DNA of 64,000 nt. Source: Negativicutes bacterium (GTDB taxonomy: Bacteria; Bacillota_C; Negativicutes; Sporomusales_B; JARLHX01). Below, piece by piece: positions 47,737 through 60,603 of this stretch. The DNA lies in assembly GCA_031292035.1 (NCBI GenBank), contig JARLHX010000359.1, forward strand, positions 45,727-109,726. The letters run 5' to 3'. The first letter of the stretch is position 1, and every line of letters starts with the position of its first letter. A program made the translations under genes and the position numbers. Below the pieces are notes generated by a model. It worked only from the letters and a program-made list of their open reading frames with translations. It had not been told where the DNA came from and made no database searches.

Positions 47737-49815
47737 CTAAGCGCCTTTTACCTTGGCAATAATACCTTCGGCAATGCTTTTGGGCACTTCCTCGTAGTGG
47801 TCAAATTCCATGGAGTAGTTGCCGCGTCCCTGGGTTTTTGACCTGAGGTCGGTGGAATAACCAAACATTTCGGCCAGCGGTACGAAGGATCTGATGACCT
47901 GCGCCCCGGACCGGGATTCCATTCCTTCAATGCGGCCCCGGCGGGAGTTAAGGTCGCCGATAACGTCGCCCATATACTCTTCCGGAACTTGAACCTCGAC
48001 TTTCATATACGGTTCGAGGATGGCAGGGTCGGCTTTCGCGGCTCCGGCTTTAAAGCCGATGGATCCGGCGATTTTGAAGGCCATTTCCGAAGAGTCGACA
48101 TCATGGTATGAGCCGTCATAGACAGTAACCTTGATGTCTACCATCGGATAGCCGGCCATGACGCCGGTTTCCATGGCTTCTTTTATGCCAGCCTCGATCG
48201 GGTTGATGTATTCTCTTGGAATCGCACCGCCGACAATTTTGTTTTCAAAGACGAACCCATCGCCGTGTTTCTGGGGCGAAAGTTCCAGCCAGCAATGGCC
48301 GTATTGGCCGCGGCCGCCGGACTGACGGACGAATTTACCTTCCGCCTTGACCGTCTTACGAATGGTTTCGCGATAAGCGACCTGCGGTTTGCCGACATTG
48401 CAATCTACCTTGAACTCTCTGAGCATCCGGTCAACGATGATCTCCAGATGCAGTTCGCCCATACCGGAGATGATTGTCTGACCGGTCTCGGTGTCGGTAT
48501 GCATGCGGAATGTCGGATCTTCTTCAGCCAGCTTGACTAGCGCGATCCCCATTTTGTCCTGGTCGACTTTGGTCTTGGGCTCGACGGCCACCGAGATGAC
48601 CGGTTCGGGGAAGACCATGGATTCAAGAATGATCACATTTTTCTCATCGCAGAGGGTGTCGCCGGTGGTGGTGTCTTTGAGACCCACGGCGGCGGCGATG
48701 TCACCGGTGTATACTTCTTCGATCTCTTCGCGGTGATTGGCATGCATCTGGAGGATGCGACCAATCCGCTCCTTCTTGCCCTTCGTCGAGTTGAACACAT
48801 ACGAACCAGACGCAAGTTTACCCGAGTATACCCGGAAGAAAGAGAGTTTACCGACATAGGGATCGGTCATGATCTTGAAGGCCAGCGAGGAGAACGGTGC
48901 GGCATCATTGGCCGGACGTTCGTCTTCGGACCCGTCGTCCGGGTTGATCCCTTTAATGGGCGGGATATCTGTGGGAGCAGGCATGTACTCCACCACCGCG
49001 TCGAGCAGCGGTTGAACGCCTTTGTTTTTATATGAGGACCCGCACAGGACCGGAATCATTTTGACAGCGATGGTCGCTTTTCGGATGCCCTGCTTGATCT
49101 CCTCGGTGGTGAGCTCTTCACCCTCAAGGTATTTCAGCATCAGTTCATCGTCGCTCTCGGCCACGGCGTCAAGAAGGTTCTGCCGGTATAGCTCGGCCTG
49201 TTCCTGCAACTCTTCGGGTATGCTGGCTTCCTCACTCGTTTTGCCGAGATCGTCGGTATAGATCAGGGTTTTCATCTCCACCAGGTCGATGATCCCTATA
49301 TAGGTATCTTCAAATCCGATGGGCAATTGGATGGGAACGGCATTGGCCCCCAACCGGCTTTTCATCATATCAACGACCCGATAAAAATCGGCGCCGAGGA
49401 TATCCATTTTATTGACATAGGCCATACGGGGAACACCGTATTTATCGGCCTGGCGCCACACAGTTTCAGACTGAGGTTCAACCCCGCCTTTGGCACAAAA
49501 TACTGTGACAGCTCCGTCAAGCACTCGCAAGGAACGTTCTACCTCAACGGTAAAGTCCACGTGTCCTGGTGTATCGATAATGTTTATGCGGTGACCGTTC
49601 CACTGACAGGTAGTGGCGGCAGAAGTAATGGTAATGCCGCGTTCTTGCTCCTGCACCATCCAGTCCATAGTCGCAGCGCCATCATGCACTTCACCTATTT
49701 TGTGTACTCTACCGGTGTAGAATAGGATGCGTTCGGTTGTAGTAGTCTTGCCGGCGTCAATGTGTGCCATGATGCCAATGTTCCGCGTCTTTTCTAGTGG
49801 AAGCTTTCTGGCCAC
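47737..49815 (-). CDS. fusA: Elongation factor G
   Basis: EF-G drives translocation, about 692 residues. The GTPase domain has [15 protein letters not shown] near residue 18 and DTPGHVDF; domains II-V follow with normal length. The start is ambiguous among GTG 49824, ATG 49821, ATG 49818 and GTG 49815; the last gives the family start [14 protein letters not shown] and an 8-bp gap to AAGGAG. Confidence 0.96.
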   Translation of the reverse strand: MARKLPLEKTRNIGIMAHIDAGKTTTTERILFYTGRVHKIGEVHDGAATMDWMVQEQERGITITSAATTCQWNGHRINIIDTPGHVDFTVEVERSLRVLDGAVTVFCAKGGVEPQSETVWRQADKYGVPRMAYVNKMDILGADFYRVVDMMKSRLGANAVPIQLPIGFEDTYIGIIDLVEMKTLIYTDDLGKTSEEASIPEELQEQAELYRQNLLDAVAESDDELMLKYLEGEELTTEEIKQGIRKATIAVKMIPVLCGSSYKNKGVQPLLDAVVEYMPAPTDIPPIKGINPDDGSEDERPANDAAPFSSLAFKIMTDPYVGKLSFFRVYSGKLASGSYVFNSTKGKKERIGRILQMHANHREEIEEVYTGDIAAAVGLKDTTTGDTLCDEKNVIILESMVFPEPVISVAVEPKTKVDQDKMGIALVKLAEEDPTFRMHTDTETGQTIISGMGELHLEIIVDRMLREFKVDCNVGKPQVAYRETIRKTVKAEGKFVRQSGGRGQYGHCWLELSPQKHGDGFVFENKIVGGAIPREYINPIEAGIKEAMETGVMAGYPMVDIKVTVYDGSYHDVDSSEMAFKIAGSIGFKAGAAKADPAILEPYMKVEVQVPEEYMGDVIGDLNSRRGRIEGMESRSGAQVIRSFVPLAEMFGYSTDLRSKTQGRGNYSMEFDHYEEVPKSIAEGIIAKVKGA

Positions 49816-49854
49816 CATCATCACTCCTTGATCGAACTTCCCCGAAGTCCGGAA

Positions 49855-50325
<471 letters not shown>

Positions 50326-50359
50326 TCATATCCCTCCTTTATCAAAAGCTAACAATCAA

Positions 50360-50734
50360 TTATTTCTTAGGACGCTTCGCCCCATATTTGGATCTGCCCT
50401 GGCCGCGTTTTTGCACACCAGCGGTGTCAAGCGCGCCACGAATGATGTGATAACGGACACCTGGTAAGTCTTTAACCCTACCGCCTCTGATGAGTACCAC
50501 AGAGTGCTCCTGCAGGTTATGACCGATGCCGGGAATATAGGCAGTCACTTCAAGACCATTGGTCAGACGCACCCTGGCTACCTTCCGCAGTGCGGAATTC
50601 GGCTTTTTCGGAGTGGTTGTATATACCCTTGTGCATACACCCCGTTTTTGCGGGCATTCTTTCAGCGCCGGCGCAGTGGACTTCTTTTCAAGTTCTTCTC
50701 TGCCTTTACGGATTAATTGACTAATTGTCGGCAT
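50360..50734 (-). CDS. rpsL: 30S ribosomal protein S12 (uS12)
   Basis: S12 acts in decoding, 124 residues. The streptomycin-related lysines in [11 protein letters not shown] and [13 protein letters not shown] are wild type, so no streptomycin-resistance change is apparent. Confidence 0.98.
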   Translation of the reverse strand: MPTISQLIRKGREELEKKSTAPALKECPQKRGVCTRVYTTTPKKPNSALRKVARVRLTNGLEVTAYIPGIGHNLQEHSVVLIRGGRVKDLPGVRYHIIRGALDTAGVQKRGQGRSKYGAKRPKK

Positions 50735-50825
50735 AAGTACACCTCCTTCCCAAAATTGTTTGTTATAAAATAATTTTACCCCAGGCGGTTAAGCGAGGGG
50801 TAAAATGATAACCCTCATTACCCGG

Positions 50826-51074
50826 CTAACCCTTCAGTAAAGCGACAGCTGCGGCCCCGACTTCGATTCCGCAGGCCTTACCCAGTTCATCCATACTTGG
50901 TACTGATTCTACCGCCACACCCTTGCGGTCGCAAAGGTCGCGAATGGGCGCTGTAACTCTTGTATCCGCGTCCTGAGCCAGATAGACAAGGGCCGCGAGG
51001 CCTTTATCAATGGCTTTTGTCGCCTGCTTGGCCCCTACGGCTTTCAGGGCATTTTTCAGGGTATCAACCGACAT
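50826..51074 (-). CDS. L7Ae-like RNA-binding protein (YbxF/RplGB type)
   Basis: This 82-residue L7Ae/L30e-fold protein (KGLAALVYLAQDADTRVTAP) belongs to the kink-turn binding family found before rpsL in Bacillota. The start is ATG 51074 with AAAGGAGGG upstream; an extension of 13 codons is rejected. It is the first gene of the str operon here. Confidence 0.93.
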   Translation of the reverse strand: MSVDTLKNALKAVGAKQATKAIDKGLAALVYLAQDADTRVTAPIRDLCDRKGVAVESVPSMDELGKACGIEVGAAAVALLKG

Positions 51075-51130
51075 GGAATGTCCCTCCTTTAGCACGAAAG
51101 AAATCCCAAGCAATCCATGGACGCTCTAAC

Positions 51131-51159
51131 ATTTTAGCATTATGCCATACCCATGTCAA
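51131..51159 (-). promoter_or_regulatory. Promoter of the L7Ae-rpsL-rpsG-fusA-tuf operon
   Basis: TTGACA (51154-51159), 17 bp, TAAAAT (51131-51136) on the minus strand, 57 bp before the L7Ae-like start. This is near consensus. Confidence 0.85.
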
Positions 51160-51220
51160 GCATATTTGCGGTCTAAATGCATTTTTTATGCCCACGGTGC
51201 CGTGAGTGTCATTTAGTCAT

Positions 51221-51260
51221 CAACCGGCAAGGGAAAAATCCCCTTGCCGGTTGTTTTTTT
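51221..51260. terminator. Hairpin after rpoC
   Basis: CAACCGGCAAGGG and CCCTTGCCGGTTG form a 13-bp stem. The T-run (TTTTTTT, 51254-51260) lies on the plus-strand side, so on the minus strand the run precedes the stem. It still lies where an rpoBC terminator belongs, before the str promoter. Confidence 0.6.
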
Positions 51261-51287
51261 GATTATTGGCCCAACGAAAATCTCTGC

Positions 51288-54200
51288 TTAGGTTCTTTTG
51301 ATCTTGATGTTACGGTAACGGCTCATGCCGGTGCCGGCAGGAACCAGCTTGCCGATGATAACATTCTCTTTGAGTCCGAGCAGCGGATCGACTTTACCCT
51401 TGATAGCCGCCTCAGTGAGAACCCTGGTGGTCTCCTGGAAGGACGCGGCCGACAGGAATGAGTCGGTGGCCAAGGACGCTTTGGTGATGCCCAAGAGGAT
51501 CGGCCGGGCTACGGATGGTTCCCCTCCGGCTTCAAAAATCCGGGCGTTTTCTTCTTCAAACGAATTGATATCGATATATTCGCCTGGCAAGAGTTCGGTA
51601 TCACCCGGCTCCTCGATTTTCACCTTGTGAAGCATCTGGCGGACCATGACTTCGATATGTTTGTCGTTGATTTCCACACCCTGGGATTTATAAACCTTCT
51701 GGACTTCATACACCAGATAGCGTTGGGTGTCACGGAGACCGCTGACCCGCAGAATATCATGAGGATTGACCGAACCCTCGGTCAGCCTTTCTCCGGCGCG
51801 GACGGTCTGACCGTCCTTCACAATTATTCTGGCCCCGTAAGGGATTTGATATACACGCTCTTCGCCGGCAGGCGGGATAATGGTCACCCGGCGAAGGCCT
51901 TTGATCTCCTTGATTTCGACCTTCCCATCGGCCTCGGTGATAATCGCCGGGCGCTTCGGTTTGCGCGCTTCGAACAATTCTTCAACCCTCGGCAGACCTT
52001 GGGTAATGTCGTCACCGGCAACCCCGCCGGTATGAAAGGTTCTCATGGTAAGCTGGGTACCCGGCTCGCCGATGGACTGAGCGGCGATAATACCGACAGC
52101 CTCACCAACATCAACCATGCCGCCGGTGGCCAGATTGCGGCCGTAGCATTTGATGCATACGCCGTACTGCGATTTGCAGGTCAGTACCGAACGAATGGAA
52201 ACCTTATTGGTGACTTCGACGACACGATCGGCAAGTTCTTCATTAATCTCTTGGTTTTGATGAACAACGATCTCGCCGTTAGCGTCGACGACGTCCTCAG
52301 CGGCCACCCGGCCGATAATCCGATCGCGCAGGGCTTCAATGACGCCGCTGCCCTCGGTGATGGCTTCGACTTCAATCCCTTTGATGTTGTTGTTACGCAC
52401 TTTGACCTCGCGGATGTCGCTGGCCAAAATGGCGTCAATATTTTCCTCGGTCAGAACTGCGCCTGCGGGAACAATTTCCTCACCGGCAAAGTCTCTCACC
52501 GCCTCGGTAGTATTTTTGCCAAGCATTTCTTTCATCATGGCGTCCCGGAGCACCAGTTTGAGTTTTTCCTCCGGTTCGCTGAGCAGGATCGACTCGGTGG
52601 CCGAAGGATCCAACTCTCCTCCATCGGCATCGACTGCAGTATAGAGAATGATGGAGGGTACATAGTGGGCGCCAAGCAGTTCCAGCCCTTCGTCTTCGAG
52701 CATGGTGTCCTGCAGCAGCAGTGTCTCTCCAGTATGTGGGCTGACAACATCAGCAGCCAGTACCCGGCCAAGCAGGGTGTCCCGCAGGAAAGCGATGGCG
52801 CTGGCGCTGGACTGAACAAGACGGGCCCGTTCCCGCAGGATATTGATGCCGACAAGGTCGCAGTCTTCTTCCCGGACGATGACATCCTGGGCGACGTCGA
52901 CAAGACGACGGGTCAAGTACCCTGAGTCGGCCGTCCTGAGGGCGGTGTCAGCAAGACCTTTCCGCGCACCGTGGGTTGAAATGAAGTATTCGAGCACTGT
53001 CAAACCTTCGCGGAAATTGGCTTTGATCGGAAGGTCGATGATCCGGCCAGATGGGTCAGCCATCAGACCGCGCATACCGGCCAGCTGACGGATCTGCTGG
53101 ATGTTACCGCGGGCGCCGGATGTCGCCATCATATAAACTGGATTGAAGCGGTCCAGCGAGTTCATCAAGGCGGTGGTAACGTCATCGGTGGCTTTGGTCC
53201 ACAGTTCGATGATTCGTTTGTAGCGCTCGTCGTCGGTAATCAGGCCGCGACGGTATTGTTTGTCAATGGTATCAACCAGGCCTTCGGTTTTGGCCAGGAT
53301 TTCGACTTTTGCAGCAGGAACCTTGATATCGGCAATGGCGATGGTGATGCCGGCCCGGCAGGCAAACGAGAAACCGAGGCGTTTGATACTGTCGAGTACC
53401 ACTGCGGTTTTCGCGGTGCCAAGGCGGCGGTAACAATCAGCCGCCAGTTTACCCAGCTGCTTTTTGTCCATCAGGATGCCAAGGTGCCAGCCGTCGTCTT
53501 GCTTGAAGTAGTGACGCAGTTCTTCCGGCAAGCCTTCGTTGAAGATCAGGCGGCCGACGGTGGTGTGCACCAGGCCGTATTCGGGGAATCTGATCCTGAC
53601 TTTGGCGTGCAGGGTCACTTCTTTATGTTGATAAGCTAGGAGAGCCTCATCCGGACGGGCGAATATCTTGCCTTCTCCCTTGGCGCCCTCTTTTTCGATG
53701 GTCAGATAGTAGGAGCCAAGTACCATATCCTGGGTAGGAGTGGCTACCGGTTTGCCGTCCTTGGTGGAAAGAATGTTATGCGCCGAGAGCATCAATAGGC
53801 GTGCTTCGGCCTGAGCCTCAGCCGACAGCGGTACATGGACCGCCATCTGGTCGCCGTCGAAGTCAGCGTTGTATGCAGTACATACCAGAGGGTGAATTTT
53901 GATGGCCCGGCCTTCGGAAAGCACCGGCTCAAAAGCCTGGATGCCAAGACGATGCAGCGTCGGGGCGCGGTTGAGGAGAACCGGATGTTCCTTGATAACT
54001 TCCTCAAGTACATCCCAGACCTCAGGCCGGACCCTCTCTACCATGCGTTTGGCGCTTTTGATATTGTGGGCGTGGCCAGCGTTGACCAGCTTTTTCATGA
54101 CAAACGGTTTGAACAGCTCAAGTGCCATTTCTTTGGGCAGGCCACACTGGTGAAGCTTGAGTTCCGGACCGACAACGATAACCGAACGGCCGGAATAGTC

Positions 54201-55208
54201 AACCCGTTTTCCCAGCAGGTTCTGACGGAAACGACCCTGTTTGCCTTTGAGCATGTCGCTGAGCGATTTCAGGGGGCGGTTTCCCGGCCCGGTGACAGGA
54301 CGGCCACGGCGCCCATTATCAATCAGGGCGTCGACTGCTTCCTGGAGCATGCGCTTTTCGTTGCGAACGATGATATCAGGAGCGCCAAGGTCGAGGAGCC
54401 TTTTCAGGCGGTTGTTCCGGTTGATGACCCGGCGATAAAGGTCATTGAGGTCAGAGGTGGCGAAACGGCCGCCGTCCAGTTGCACCATCGGGCGCAGTTC
54501 GGGGGGAATGACCGGCACAACGCCGAGGATCATCCATTCCGGTTGATTGCCCGATTTGCGGAAAGCCTCTACCACTTCCAGTCGACGAATGGCCCGCACT
54601 TTGCGCTGGCCGCTGACTTCGCGGAGTTCCTGGCGCAGTTCGCGGCTGAGTTTTTCCAGGTCGAGTTCTTCCAAGAGGCGCTGGATGGCTTCAGCCCCCA
54701 TGCCAATCTTGAAGGCGCTGCCGTATTTATCGCGGTAATCACGGTACTCGTTTTCGGTGAGCAGTTGCTTTTTCATCAGCGGGGTGTCACCAGGTTCCAG
54801 TACGATATACGATGCGAAATAAAGCACTTTTTCCAGCGAACGAGGCGAGATATCGAGGATCAGGCCCATGCGGCTGGGGATGCCTTTGAAATACCAGATA
54901 TGAGATACCGGCGCTGCCAGCTCAATATGGCCCATCCGGTCGCGGCGAACCTTGGAGCGTGTCACTTCCACGCCGCAACGGTCGCAGACGATGCCTTTGT
55001 AACGAATGCGCTTGTATTTACCGCAATGACATTCCCAGTCGCGAGTTGGGCCAAAGATCTTTTCACAGAACAGGCCTTCACGTTCTGGTTTGAGTGTGCG
55101 GTAATTTATCGTTTCCGGTTTTTTCACTTCGCCGTGGGACCAGGCCCGGATTTGTTCCGGCGAAGCCAACCCTATACGCATCGAATCAAAATTATTAACA
55201 TCTAACAA
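51288..55208 (-). CDS. rpoC: RNA polymerase beta' subunit
   Basis: Beta' holds the catalytic magnesium; the [12 protein letters not shown] motif is present near residue 450. N-terminal zinc cysteines ([13 protein letters not shown]) and a second zinc set ([13 protein letters not shown]) near residue 900 are intact. The protein is about 1306 residues with a TTG start at 55208, giving [18 protein letters not shown] like Bacillus; GAAGGGAG lies 10 bp upstream. A start at 55250 or 55247 in the rpoB end is possible but adds 14 atypical residues. Confidence 0.96.
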   Translation of the reverse strand: MLDVNNFDSMRIGLASPEQIRAWSHGEVKKPETINYRTLKPEREGLFCEKIFGPTRDWECHCGKYKRIRYKGIVCDRCGVEVTRSKVRRDRMGHIELAAPVSHIWYFKGIPSRMGLILDISPRSLEKVLYFASYIVLEPGDTPLMKKQLLTENEYRDYRDKYGSAFKIGMGAEAIQRLLEELDLEKLSRELRQELREVSGQRKVRAIRRLEVVEAFRKSGNQPEWMILGVVPVIPPELRPMVQLDGGRFATSDLNDLYRRVINRNNRLKRLLDLGAPDIIVRNEKRMLQEAVDALIDNGRRGRPVTGPGNRPLKSLSDMLKGKQGRFRQNLLGKRVDYSGRSVIVVGPELKLHQCGLPKEMALELFKPFVMKKLVNAGHAHNIKSAKRMVERVRPEVWDVLEEVIKEHPVLLNRAPTLHRLGIQAFEPVLSEGRAIKIHPLVCTAYNADFDGDQMAVHVPLSAEAQAEARLLMLSAHNILSTKDGKPVATPTQDMVLGSYYLTIEKEGAKGEGKIFARPDEALLAYQHKEVTLHAKVRIRFPEYGLVHTTVGRLIFNEGLPEELRHYFKQDDGWHLGILMDKKQLGKLAADCYRRLGTAKTAVVLDSIKRLGFSFACRAGITIAIADIKVPAAKVEILAKTEGLVDTIDKQYRRGLITDDERYKRIIELWTKATDDVTTALMNSLDRFNPVYMMATSGARGNIQQIRQLAGMRGLMADPSGRIIDLPIKANFREGLTVLEYFISTHGARKGLADTALRTADSGYLTRRLVDVAQDVIVREEDCDLVGINILRERARLVQSSASAIAFLRDTLLGRVLAADVVSPHTGETLLLQDTMLEDEGLELLGAHYVPSIILYTAVDADGGELDPSATESILLSEPEEKLKLVLRDAMMKEMLGKNTTEAVRDFAGEEIVPAGAVLTEENIDAILASDIREVKVRNNNIKGIEVEAITEGSGVIEALRDRIIGRVAAEDVVDANGEIVVHQNQEINEELADRVVEVTNKVSIRSVLTCKSQYGVCIKCYGRNLATGGMVDVGEAVGIIAAQSIGEPGTQLTMRTFHTGGVAGDDITQGLPRVEELFEARKPKRPAIITEADGKVEIKEIKGLRRVTIIPPAGEERVYQIPYGARIIVKDGQTVRAGERLTEGSVNPHDILRVSGLRDTQRYLVYEVQKVYKSQGVEINDKHIEVMVRQMLHKVKIEEPGDTELLPGEYIDINSFEEENARIFEAGGEPSVARPILLGITKASLATDSFLSAASFQETTRVLTEAAIKGKVDPLLGLKENVIIGKLVPAGTGMSRYRNIKIKRT

Positions 55209-55230
55209 GGAGGTATCGCTCCCTTCACTC

Positions 55231-58200
55231 TTACTCGAAATCCTCATCAAGCTCTTCTATGTATTCGCGCGGATCGACTTTTTTGTCTTTTTTGACTGCC
55301 TTCTTCACGCCTTTGCGAGCGAAGTCGTCTTCCACATCCCGGGGAGGAACTTGATCTGGCGACATTTCGCCGATCTCAGCAATGATGTCAAGCTCTTCTT
55401 CGATGGGCTCGATATCATCACTGGCCTCGAGTTCATCCACCAGGTCGGCTTCAAAATCGGCGATTTTGCGTTCATGCGGCAGTGGCCGTTCGCCCTCTTC
55501 GCCGCCGATGCTGAGTTCCAGTTCTTTCGCCGTCTCGTGAATATCTTCGTCCGATTCCCGGATCAGAATCTCCTGGGCGTCCTCGGTCAGCACCTTGACA
55601 TCCAAGCCAATGCTTTGCAATTCCTTGATCAGCACTTTGAAGGACTCGGGCACGCCGGGTTCGGGAACATTTTCCCCTTTGACAATCGCTTCATATGTTT
55701 TTACGCGGCCGACCACATCGTCAGACTTGACGGTGAGAAGCTCTTGCAGAGTATAGGCAGCCCCATAAGCCTCAAGGGCCCAAACTTCCATCTCGCCGAA
55801 CCGCTGTCCGCCGAACTGGGCTTTGCCGCCCAGCGGCTGCTGGGTGACCAGTGAGTACGGGCCAGTCGAACGGGCGTGGATTTTGTCGTCGACCAAATGG
55901 GCCAGTTTGAGCATATAGACATAGCCAACCGTGACCGGATTGTCGAACGGGTCGCCGGTGCGGCCGTCATAAAGAGTGCTCTTGCCTTCCTCAGGCAGTC
56001 CTGCCAATTTCAGTGTTTTAAATACTTCTTGCTCGGTGGCACCGTCAAATACCGGTGTCGCCATATGAAGACCAGCAGAATCCTGCTTGGGCATGCCATG
56101 TTTAGCAAGTTCGTAGTCGCAATCGCGGAGATTATCTTCAAGGTCGGCATCCATCCGGGCGATTTTCATGCCCAGAGTGGCTGCAGCCCAGCCCAGGTGA
56201 GTCTCCAGCACCTGGCCGATATTCATCCGGGAGGGAACCCCCAGCGGATTGAGTACAATCTGGATCGGCGTGCCATCTGGCATAAAAGGCATATCTTCTT
56301 CCGGCAAAATCCGGGAAACAACCCCTTTGTTACCGTGGCGGCCAGCCATTTTATCGCCTTCGGAAATTTTGCGCTTTTGGGCAATATAGACGCGAACCAG
56401 CTGATTGACACCAGGGGGAAGCTCGTCGCCGTTCTCGCGGCTGAATACTTTGACGTCAACGATTTTGCCAGCTTCACCATGTGGTACTCTGAGCGAAGTA
56501 TCTCTGACCTCACGGGCCTTTTCGCCAAAGATGGCCCGGAGCAGACGCTCTTCAGCAGTCAGCTCGGTCTCACCCTTCGGCGTTACCTTGCCAACCAGAA
56601 TATCGCCGGGACGAACTTCGGCGCCGACGCGAATAATACCGCGGTCATCAAGGTCGCGCAACACTTCTTCCGCCACGTTGGGGATATCACGGGTGATCTC
56701 TTCCGGCCCAAGCTTGGTATCGCGAGCATCGCATTCATATTCTTCAATATGAATCGAAGTGAAAATATCTTCTTTGACCAGCTTTTCGCTGAGTAAGATG
56801 GCGTCTTCGTAGTTGTAACCTTCCCAAGGCATAAAGGCAACCAGCACGTTGTAGCCGAGGGCCAGTTCGCCGTTGTCAGTGGAAGGACCGTCAGCCAGTA
56901 CACCGCCTTTTTCCACCCGCTCGCCTTTATAGACCACCGGCTTTTGGTTGATACAAGTCCCTTGATTGGAACGGATGTATTTCAGCAATTTGTAGCTGTC
57001 CAGCGAGCCATTGGCGGTGCGGATATGAATTTCGTTGGCCGTAACTTTGGCAACTTCGCCGGCATTTTTGGCCAGAGCAACTACACCAGAGTCGCGGGCG
57101 GCTTTATACTCCATCCCGGTACCGATCAGCGGCGCCTGGGTTTTTAGGAGGGGTACGGCCTGACGCTGCATGTTGGCACCCATCAGGGCCCGGTTGGCGT
57201 CATCGTTTTCCAGGAATGGAATGAGCGCCGTCGCGATCGATACGACCTGTTTCGGCGATACATCCATATAGTCGACATTTTCCGCAGGCACAACCAGGAT
57301 GTCATGCCTGTAGCGGACCGTAACCCGCGACTCGGCAAACCAGCTGTCGGGGCCCAATTCTTCGTTGGCCTGGGCGACGATCATTTCGTCTTCCTCGTCA
57401 GCGGTGAGGTAGAATACCTGCTCGGTTACCTTGCGATTATCCTTATCGACTTTACGATAGGGGGTCTCAATAAAGCCAAACTCGTTGATCCGGGCAAAAG
57501 TGGATAGCGAGCCGATCAGACCGATGTTCGGACCCTCCGGGGTCTCAATCGGACACATCCGGCCATAGTGGGAATGGTGAACGTCGCGCACTTCAAAGCC
57601 GGCGCGCTCACGGCTCAGACCGCCTGGTCCGAGGGCGCTGAGACGCCGTTTATGGGTGAGCTCGGCCAGCGGGTTGGTCTGGTCCATAAACTGTGACAGC
57701 TGGCTGGAGCCAAAAAATTCTTTGATAGCCGCAACAACAGGCCGGATATTAATCAAGGCCTGCGGGGTGATGACATCGATATCCTGAATGGTCATCCGTT
57801 CCTTGACAACCCGCTCCATCCGGGACAGGCCGATCCGGAACTGGTTTTGCAGCAATTCGCCGACCGACCGGAGACGCCGATTACCAAGGTGATCGATGTC
57901 GTCGACATTGCCATGGCCTTCCATCAGGTTTAAAAGATAACTGACGGCGGCGAGGATGTCTTCCGGGGTAATGGTCCTATGGGTATACGGCAGGGTCGGA
58001 TTGCAAAGCAATTTGACGACCTGGCCGTCTTTTTGCCTGATCTTGGCTTCCACCAGCACGCTAGCGTCAAAAATGCCGCTTTCCTCGAGCCGTGATATCA
58101 CTTTGTCATCGACAACGGTACCGGCTTCAACGACAATTTCGCCGGTCGTTTTATTCACCAGCGGCGCTTCCAGGGTCTTACCCATCAGGCGGCGGCGCCA

Positions 58201-59034
58201 GCCGAGTTTTTTCGTAAGCTTGTAGCGACCGACCGACGCCAGGTCATAGCGCTTGGAATCAAAGAACAGCGTCTCTAAGAGCTGGGTTGCATTTTCCACC
58301 GTCGGCGGCTCGCCGGGACGGAGTCTTTTGTATATTTCAACCAGAGCCTCTTCTCTGGAGTCGGTATTGTCCCGTTCGAGAGTGGCCCGGATCCGCATGT
58401 CATTGTTGAAGAGTTCGGCCACCATGCCGCTGGAGGCATACCCCAGGGCGCGAACCAAAACCGTGACCGGCAGCTTGCGGGTACGGTCGACCCGAACCGA
58501 CACGACGTCGTTGGCGTCAGTCTCCAGCTCCAGCCAAGCACCGCGATTGGGTATGACAGTGGCATTATAAAGCTTCTTGCCGCTTGTATCAATGGATTCA
58601 CCATAATAGACGCCAGGAGATCTGACCAACTGGCTGACAATAACCCGCTCGGCACCATTGATGATAAAGGTACCGTTGTCAGTCATGAGCGGAAAATCGC
58701 CCATAAAGACTTCCTGCTCCTTGATTTCGCCGGTCTCACGGTTAATCAGCCGGACACCGACCCTCAGCGGAGCCGAATAGGTCACATCGCGTTCTTTACA
58801 TTCTTCCACTGCGTACTTGGGTTCACCAAGGGTAAAATTCTCAAAGGAAAGAACCAAATTACCCGTAAAATCCTGGATCGGCGAAATATCGTGGAATATC
58901 TCCTGCAATCCTTCTTTGAGGAACCAGTTGTACGAATTTTTCTGGATTTCGATGAGGTTGGGCATATCCAGCACTTCGCGAATCTTAGCGTAACTGTACC
59001 TAACCCTTTTGCCCACCGGAACAGGATTGAACAT
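55231..59034 (-). CDS. rpoB: RNA polymerase beta subunit
   Basis: This is the 1267-residue catalytic subunit. The rifampicin region [20 protein letters not shown] then [11 protein letters not shown] has wild-type residues at the usual resistance positions. The C-terminal 100 residues are very acidic. The start is ATG 59034 ([15 protein letters not shown]); the GTG four codons earlier touches the AAGGGG ribosome site. Confidence 0.97.
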   Translation of the reverse strand: MFNPVPVGKRVRYSYAKIREVLDMPNLIEIQKNSYNWFLKEGLQEIFHDISPIQDFTGNLVLSFENFTLGEPKYAVEECKERDVTYSAPLRVGVRLINRETGEIKEQEVFMGDFPLMTDNGTFIINGAERVIVSQLVRSPGVYYGESIDTSGKKLYNATVIPNRGAWLELETDANDVVSVRVDRTRKLPVTVLVRALGYASSGMVAELFNNDMRIRATLERDNTDSREEALVEIYKRLRPGEPPTVENATQLLETLFFDSKRYDLASVGRYKLTKKLGWRRRLMGKTLEAPLVNKTTGEIVVEAGTVVDDKVISRLEESGIFDASVLVEAKIRQKDGQVVKLLCNPTLPYTHRTITPEDILAAVSYLLNLMEGHGNVDDIDHLGNRRLRSVGELLQNQFRIGLSRMERVVKERMTIQDIDVITPQALINIRPVVAAIKEFFGSSQLSQFMDQTNPLAELTHKRRLSALGPGGLSRERAGFEVRDVHHSHYGRMCPIETPEGPNIGLIGSLSTFARINEFGFIETPYRKVDKDNRKVTEQVFYLTADEEDEMIVAQANEELGPDSWFAESRVTVRYRHDILVVPAENVDYMDVSPKQVVSIATALIPFLENDDANRALMGANMQRQAVPLLKTQAPLIGTGMEYKAARDSGVVALAKNAGEVAKVTANEIHIRTANGSLDSYKLLKYIRSNQGTCINQKPVVYKGERVEKGGVLADGPSTDNGELALGYNVLVAFMPWEGYNYEDAILLSEKLVKEDIFTSIHIEEYECDARDTKLGPEEITRDIPNVAEEVLRDLDDRGIIRVGAEVRPGDILVGKVTPKGETELTAEERLLRAIFGEKAREVRDTSLRVPHGEAGKIVDVKVFSRENGDELPPGVNQLVRVYIAQKRKISEGDKMAGRHGNKGVVSRILPEEDMPFMPDGTPIQIVLNPLGVPSRMNIGQVLETHLGWAAATLGMKIARMDADLEDNLRDCDYELAKHGMPKQDSAGLHMATPVFDGATEQEVFKTLKLAGLPEEGKSTLYDGRTGDPFDNPVTVGYVYMLKLAHLVDDKIHARSTGPYSLVTQQPLGGKAQFGGQRFGEMEVWALEAYGAAYTLQELLTVKSDDVVGRVKTYEAIVKGENVPEPGVPESFKVLIKELQSIGLDVKVLTEDAQEILIRESDEDIHETAKELELSIGGEEGERPLPHERKIADFEADLVDELEASDDIEPIEEELDIIAEIGEMSPDQVPPRDVEDDFARKGVKKAVKKDKKVDPREYIEELDEDFE

Positions 59035-59122
59035 TAAAGCCTTCACCCCTTAGCCCAAATTAAAGCGGCATCTTTGCCACGCAACAGTTTTACTGGGAGG
59101 AAATAATAAAACGCGAAAAATA

Positions 59123-59159
59123 AGCAAGGTTAGTCAGTTTTCAAATGAAAAACCTTGCT
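59123..59159 (-). terminator. Attenuator-like hairpin in the rpoB leader
   Basis: AGCAAGGTT and AACCTTGCT pair over 9 bp (59123-59131, 59151-59159), and the minus-strand sequence after it is TATTTTTCG. It lies 89 bp before rpoB and after the rpoB promoter. A GATGAAA/TTTCATC hairpin lies just upstream (59168-59187). The rest of 59160-59373 holds the promoter and no gene. Confidence 0.55.
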
Positions 59160-59275
59160 CTTTTTCTGATGAAATAAATGTTTCATCCTCCATTATATTA
59201 CTATTTCCTGCCAGTCAGCAAATTATACCGGCAATTCTTCAAAAATAATTACGGAGATACATACCGCATTTTATG

Positions 59276-59304
59276 ATGATATCATACCGTACAATCACTG
59301 TCAA
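59276..59304 (-). promoter_or_regulatory. Promoter of rpoBC
   Basis: TTGACA (59299-59304), 17 bp, TATCAT (59276-59281) on the minus strand. Transcription would start near 59269, leaving a leader of about 235 bases before rpoB. Confidence 0.85.
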
Positions 59305-59373
59305 GGAAAAATGTCCAAGTTTAGAAACAATATCCTAAGCTAATTGAGGGGTATTCAGCTACACTTGGAAAGG

Positions 59374-59412
59374 AAAAACGGAGGGCGCCCGCCAGCGGGC
59401 ACTCTCCGTTTT
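59374..59412 (-). terminator. Terminator or attenuator between rplL and rpoB
   Basis: AACGGAGAGTGCCCGC and GCGGGCGCCCTCCGTT form a long GC-rich stem with one mismatch and one wobble, followed by TTTTT on the minus strand, 26 bp past the rplL stop. Such partial terminators set the ratio of L7/L12 to RNA polymerase. Confidence 0.8.
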
Positions 59413-59437
59413 GTGTCTGACACTGAAATGGCGTATC

Positions 59438-59812
59438 TTATTTCACTTCGACAGATGCGCCGGCTTCGGTGAGTTTGGTTTTGAGAGCTTCGGCATCAGC
59501 CTTGGAGATTTTTTCTTTGACAGGTTTCGGTGCGCCATCAACAAGGTCTTTCGCTTCTTTCAGACCCAGGCCGGTAATTTCGCGAACGACTTTGATAACG
59601 TTGATTTTAGCGGCGCCAGCAGCAGTGAGGATTACATCAAATTCGGTTTGCTCTTCAGCAGCAGGAGCAGCAGCAGCGGCGGCAGCAGGAGCAGCGGCAG
59701 CAGCCGGAGCAGCAGCGCTAACACCGAATTTTTCTTCCAGAGCTTTAATCAGCTCGGCCAGTTCGAGTACGGTCATTTTTTCAATGGCTTCCATAATGGT
59801 TTCTTTAGACAT
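59438..59812 (-). CDS. rplL: 50S ribosomal protein L7/L12 (bL12)
   Basis: The stalk protein recruits translation factors, 124 residues. It has an N-terminal dimerisation part, an Ala/Pro hinge (about 37-58) and the C-terminal [19 protein letters not shown] domain. The start is ATG 59812 after GGAGGT; the start 5 codons earlier is upstream of it. Confidence 0.98.
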   Translation of the reverse strand: MSKETIMEAIEKMTVLELAELIKALEEKFGVSAAAPAAAAAPAAAAAAAPAAEEQTEFDVILTAAGAAKINVIKVVREITGLGLKEAKDLVDGAPKPVKEKISKADAEALKTKLTEAGASVEVK

Positions 59813-59899
59813 TTTAAATACCTCCAAATTTATTCATCATTATTTTTTTGAATACAGCCGCAGACGCTACTGCAGCAAGTGCGTGTTTGCGGCGGTCGA

Positions 59900-60430
59900 C
59901 TATGCCGATTCTTTTTGTTTGCGAATCGCTTCCAGCGCATACACCAAGTTGCTGAGGTTGCCGTTCAGAGCACGGACAAAACCGGCAATCGGCGCCTGCA
60001 TGGTGCCCAGCAATTGAGCAATAAGCACTTCGCGCGGCGGCAAGCTGGCCAGCATTTTGACACCACTAGGATCAATTACCTTGCCTTCTACTAAGCCACC
60101 TTTGATTTCCACCGACTGAAGCCGGTTTTCCCGGATAAAGTCAGACAGCAGTTTAGCGGGAGCAACAGGATCGGTAGTCGACATGGCGATTGCCGTCGGG
60201 CCTTCGAGGTACGGGGCCAGCCCTTCGATGCCAAGCTCTTTGGCAGCGATGCGGGTCAGGGTATTCTTGACAACGCGGTATTCAATGCCGGCTTCCCGGA
60301 GTTTACGCCGCAGTTTGGTGTCCTGCGCGACGTTAAGGCCTCGGTTGCTGGTAAGAACCGCTCCTTTGATACCGGAGAGTTTACCTTTTAATTCAGCTAC
60401 TATTGCTTGCTTTTCAGTTGTTACAGCCAT
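59900..60430 (-). CDS. rplJ: 50S ribosomal protein L10 (uL10)
   Basis: L10 anchors the L7/L12 dimers, 176 residues. It has the KGLNVAQDTKLRRKLREAG-like RGLNVAQDTKLRRKLREAG region and a C-terminal helix for L12 binding. Its leader is probably bound by L10-L12. Confidence 0.98.
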   Translation of the reverse strand: MAVTTEKQAIVAELKGKLSGIKGAVLTSNRGLNVAQDTKLRRKLREAGIEYRVVKNTLTRIAAKELGIEGLAPYLEGPTAIAMSTTDPVAPAKLLSDFIRENRLQSVEIKGGLVEGKVIDPSGVKMLASLPPREVLIAQLLGTMQAPIAGFVRALNGNLSNLVYALEAIRKQKESA

Positions 60431-60469
60431 TTTAATTCCACCTCCTTCTAAAAAGTTGCGTTAAGAAAA

Positions 60470-60595
60470 TAAAACGACCTGCCGGCTGTATATACCGGAG
60501 GTCGTCGATGGCAAAGCCATACTTACTCATCCCCGGCCTCGGCAGGCGGACCTTAGTCCATTATACATACCTGCTGTCTACAGCCTACTATTCTA
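60470..60595 (-). ncRNA. L10 leader (ribosomal protein autoregulatory RNA)
   Basis: The rplA-rplJ gap contains, on the minus strand, GACAGCAGG..., AAGGTCCGCCTGCCGAGG and a long stem ACGACCT/AGGTCGT closing near the rplJ ribosome site. The CCTGCCGAGG element and kink-turn-like layout match the L10 leader of Bacillota. L10-(L12)4 binding would lower rplJL translation or transcription. Confidence 0.85.
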
Positions 60596-60603
60596 TATGA
60601 AGA

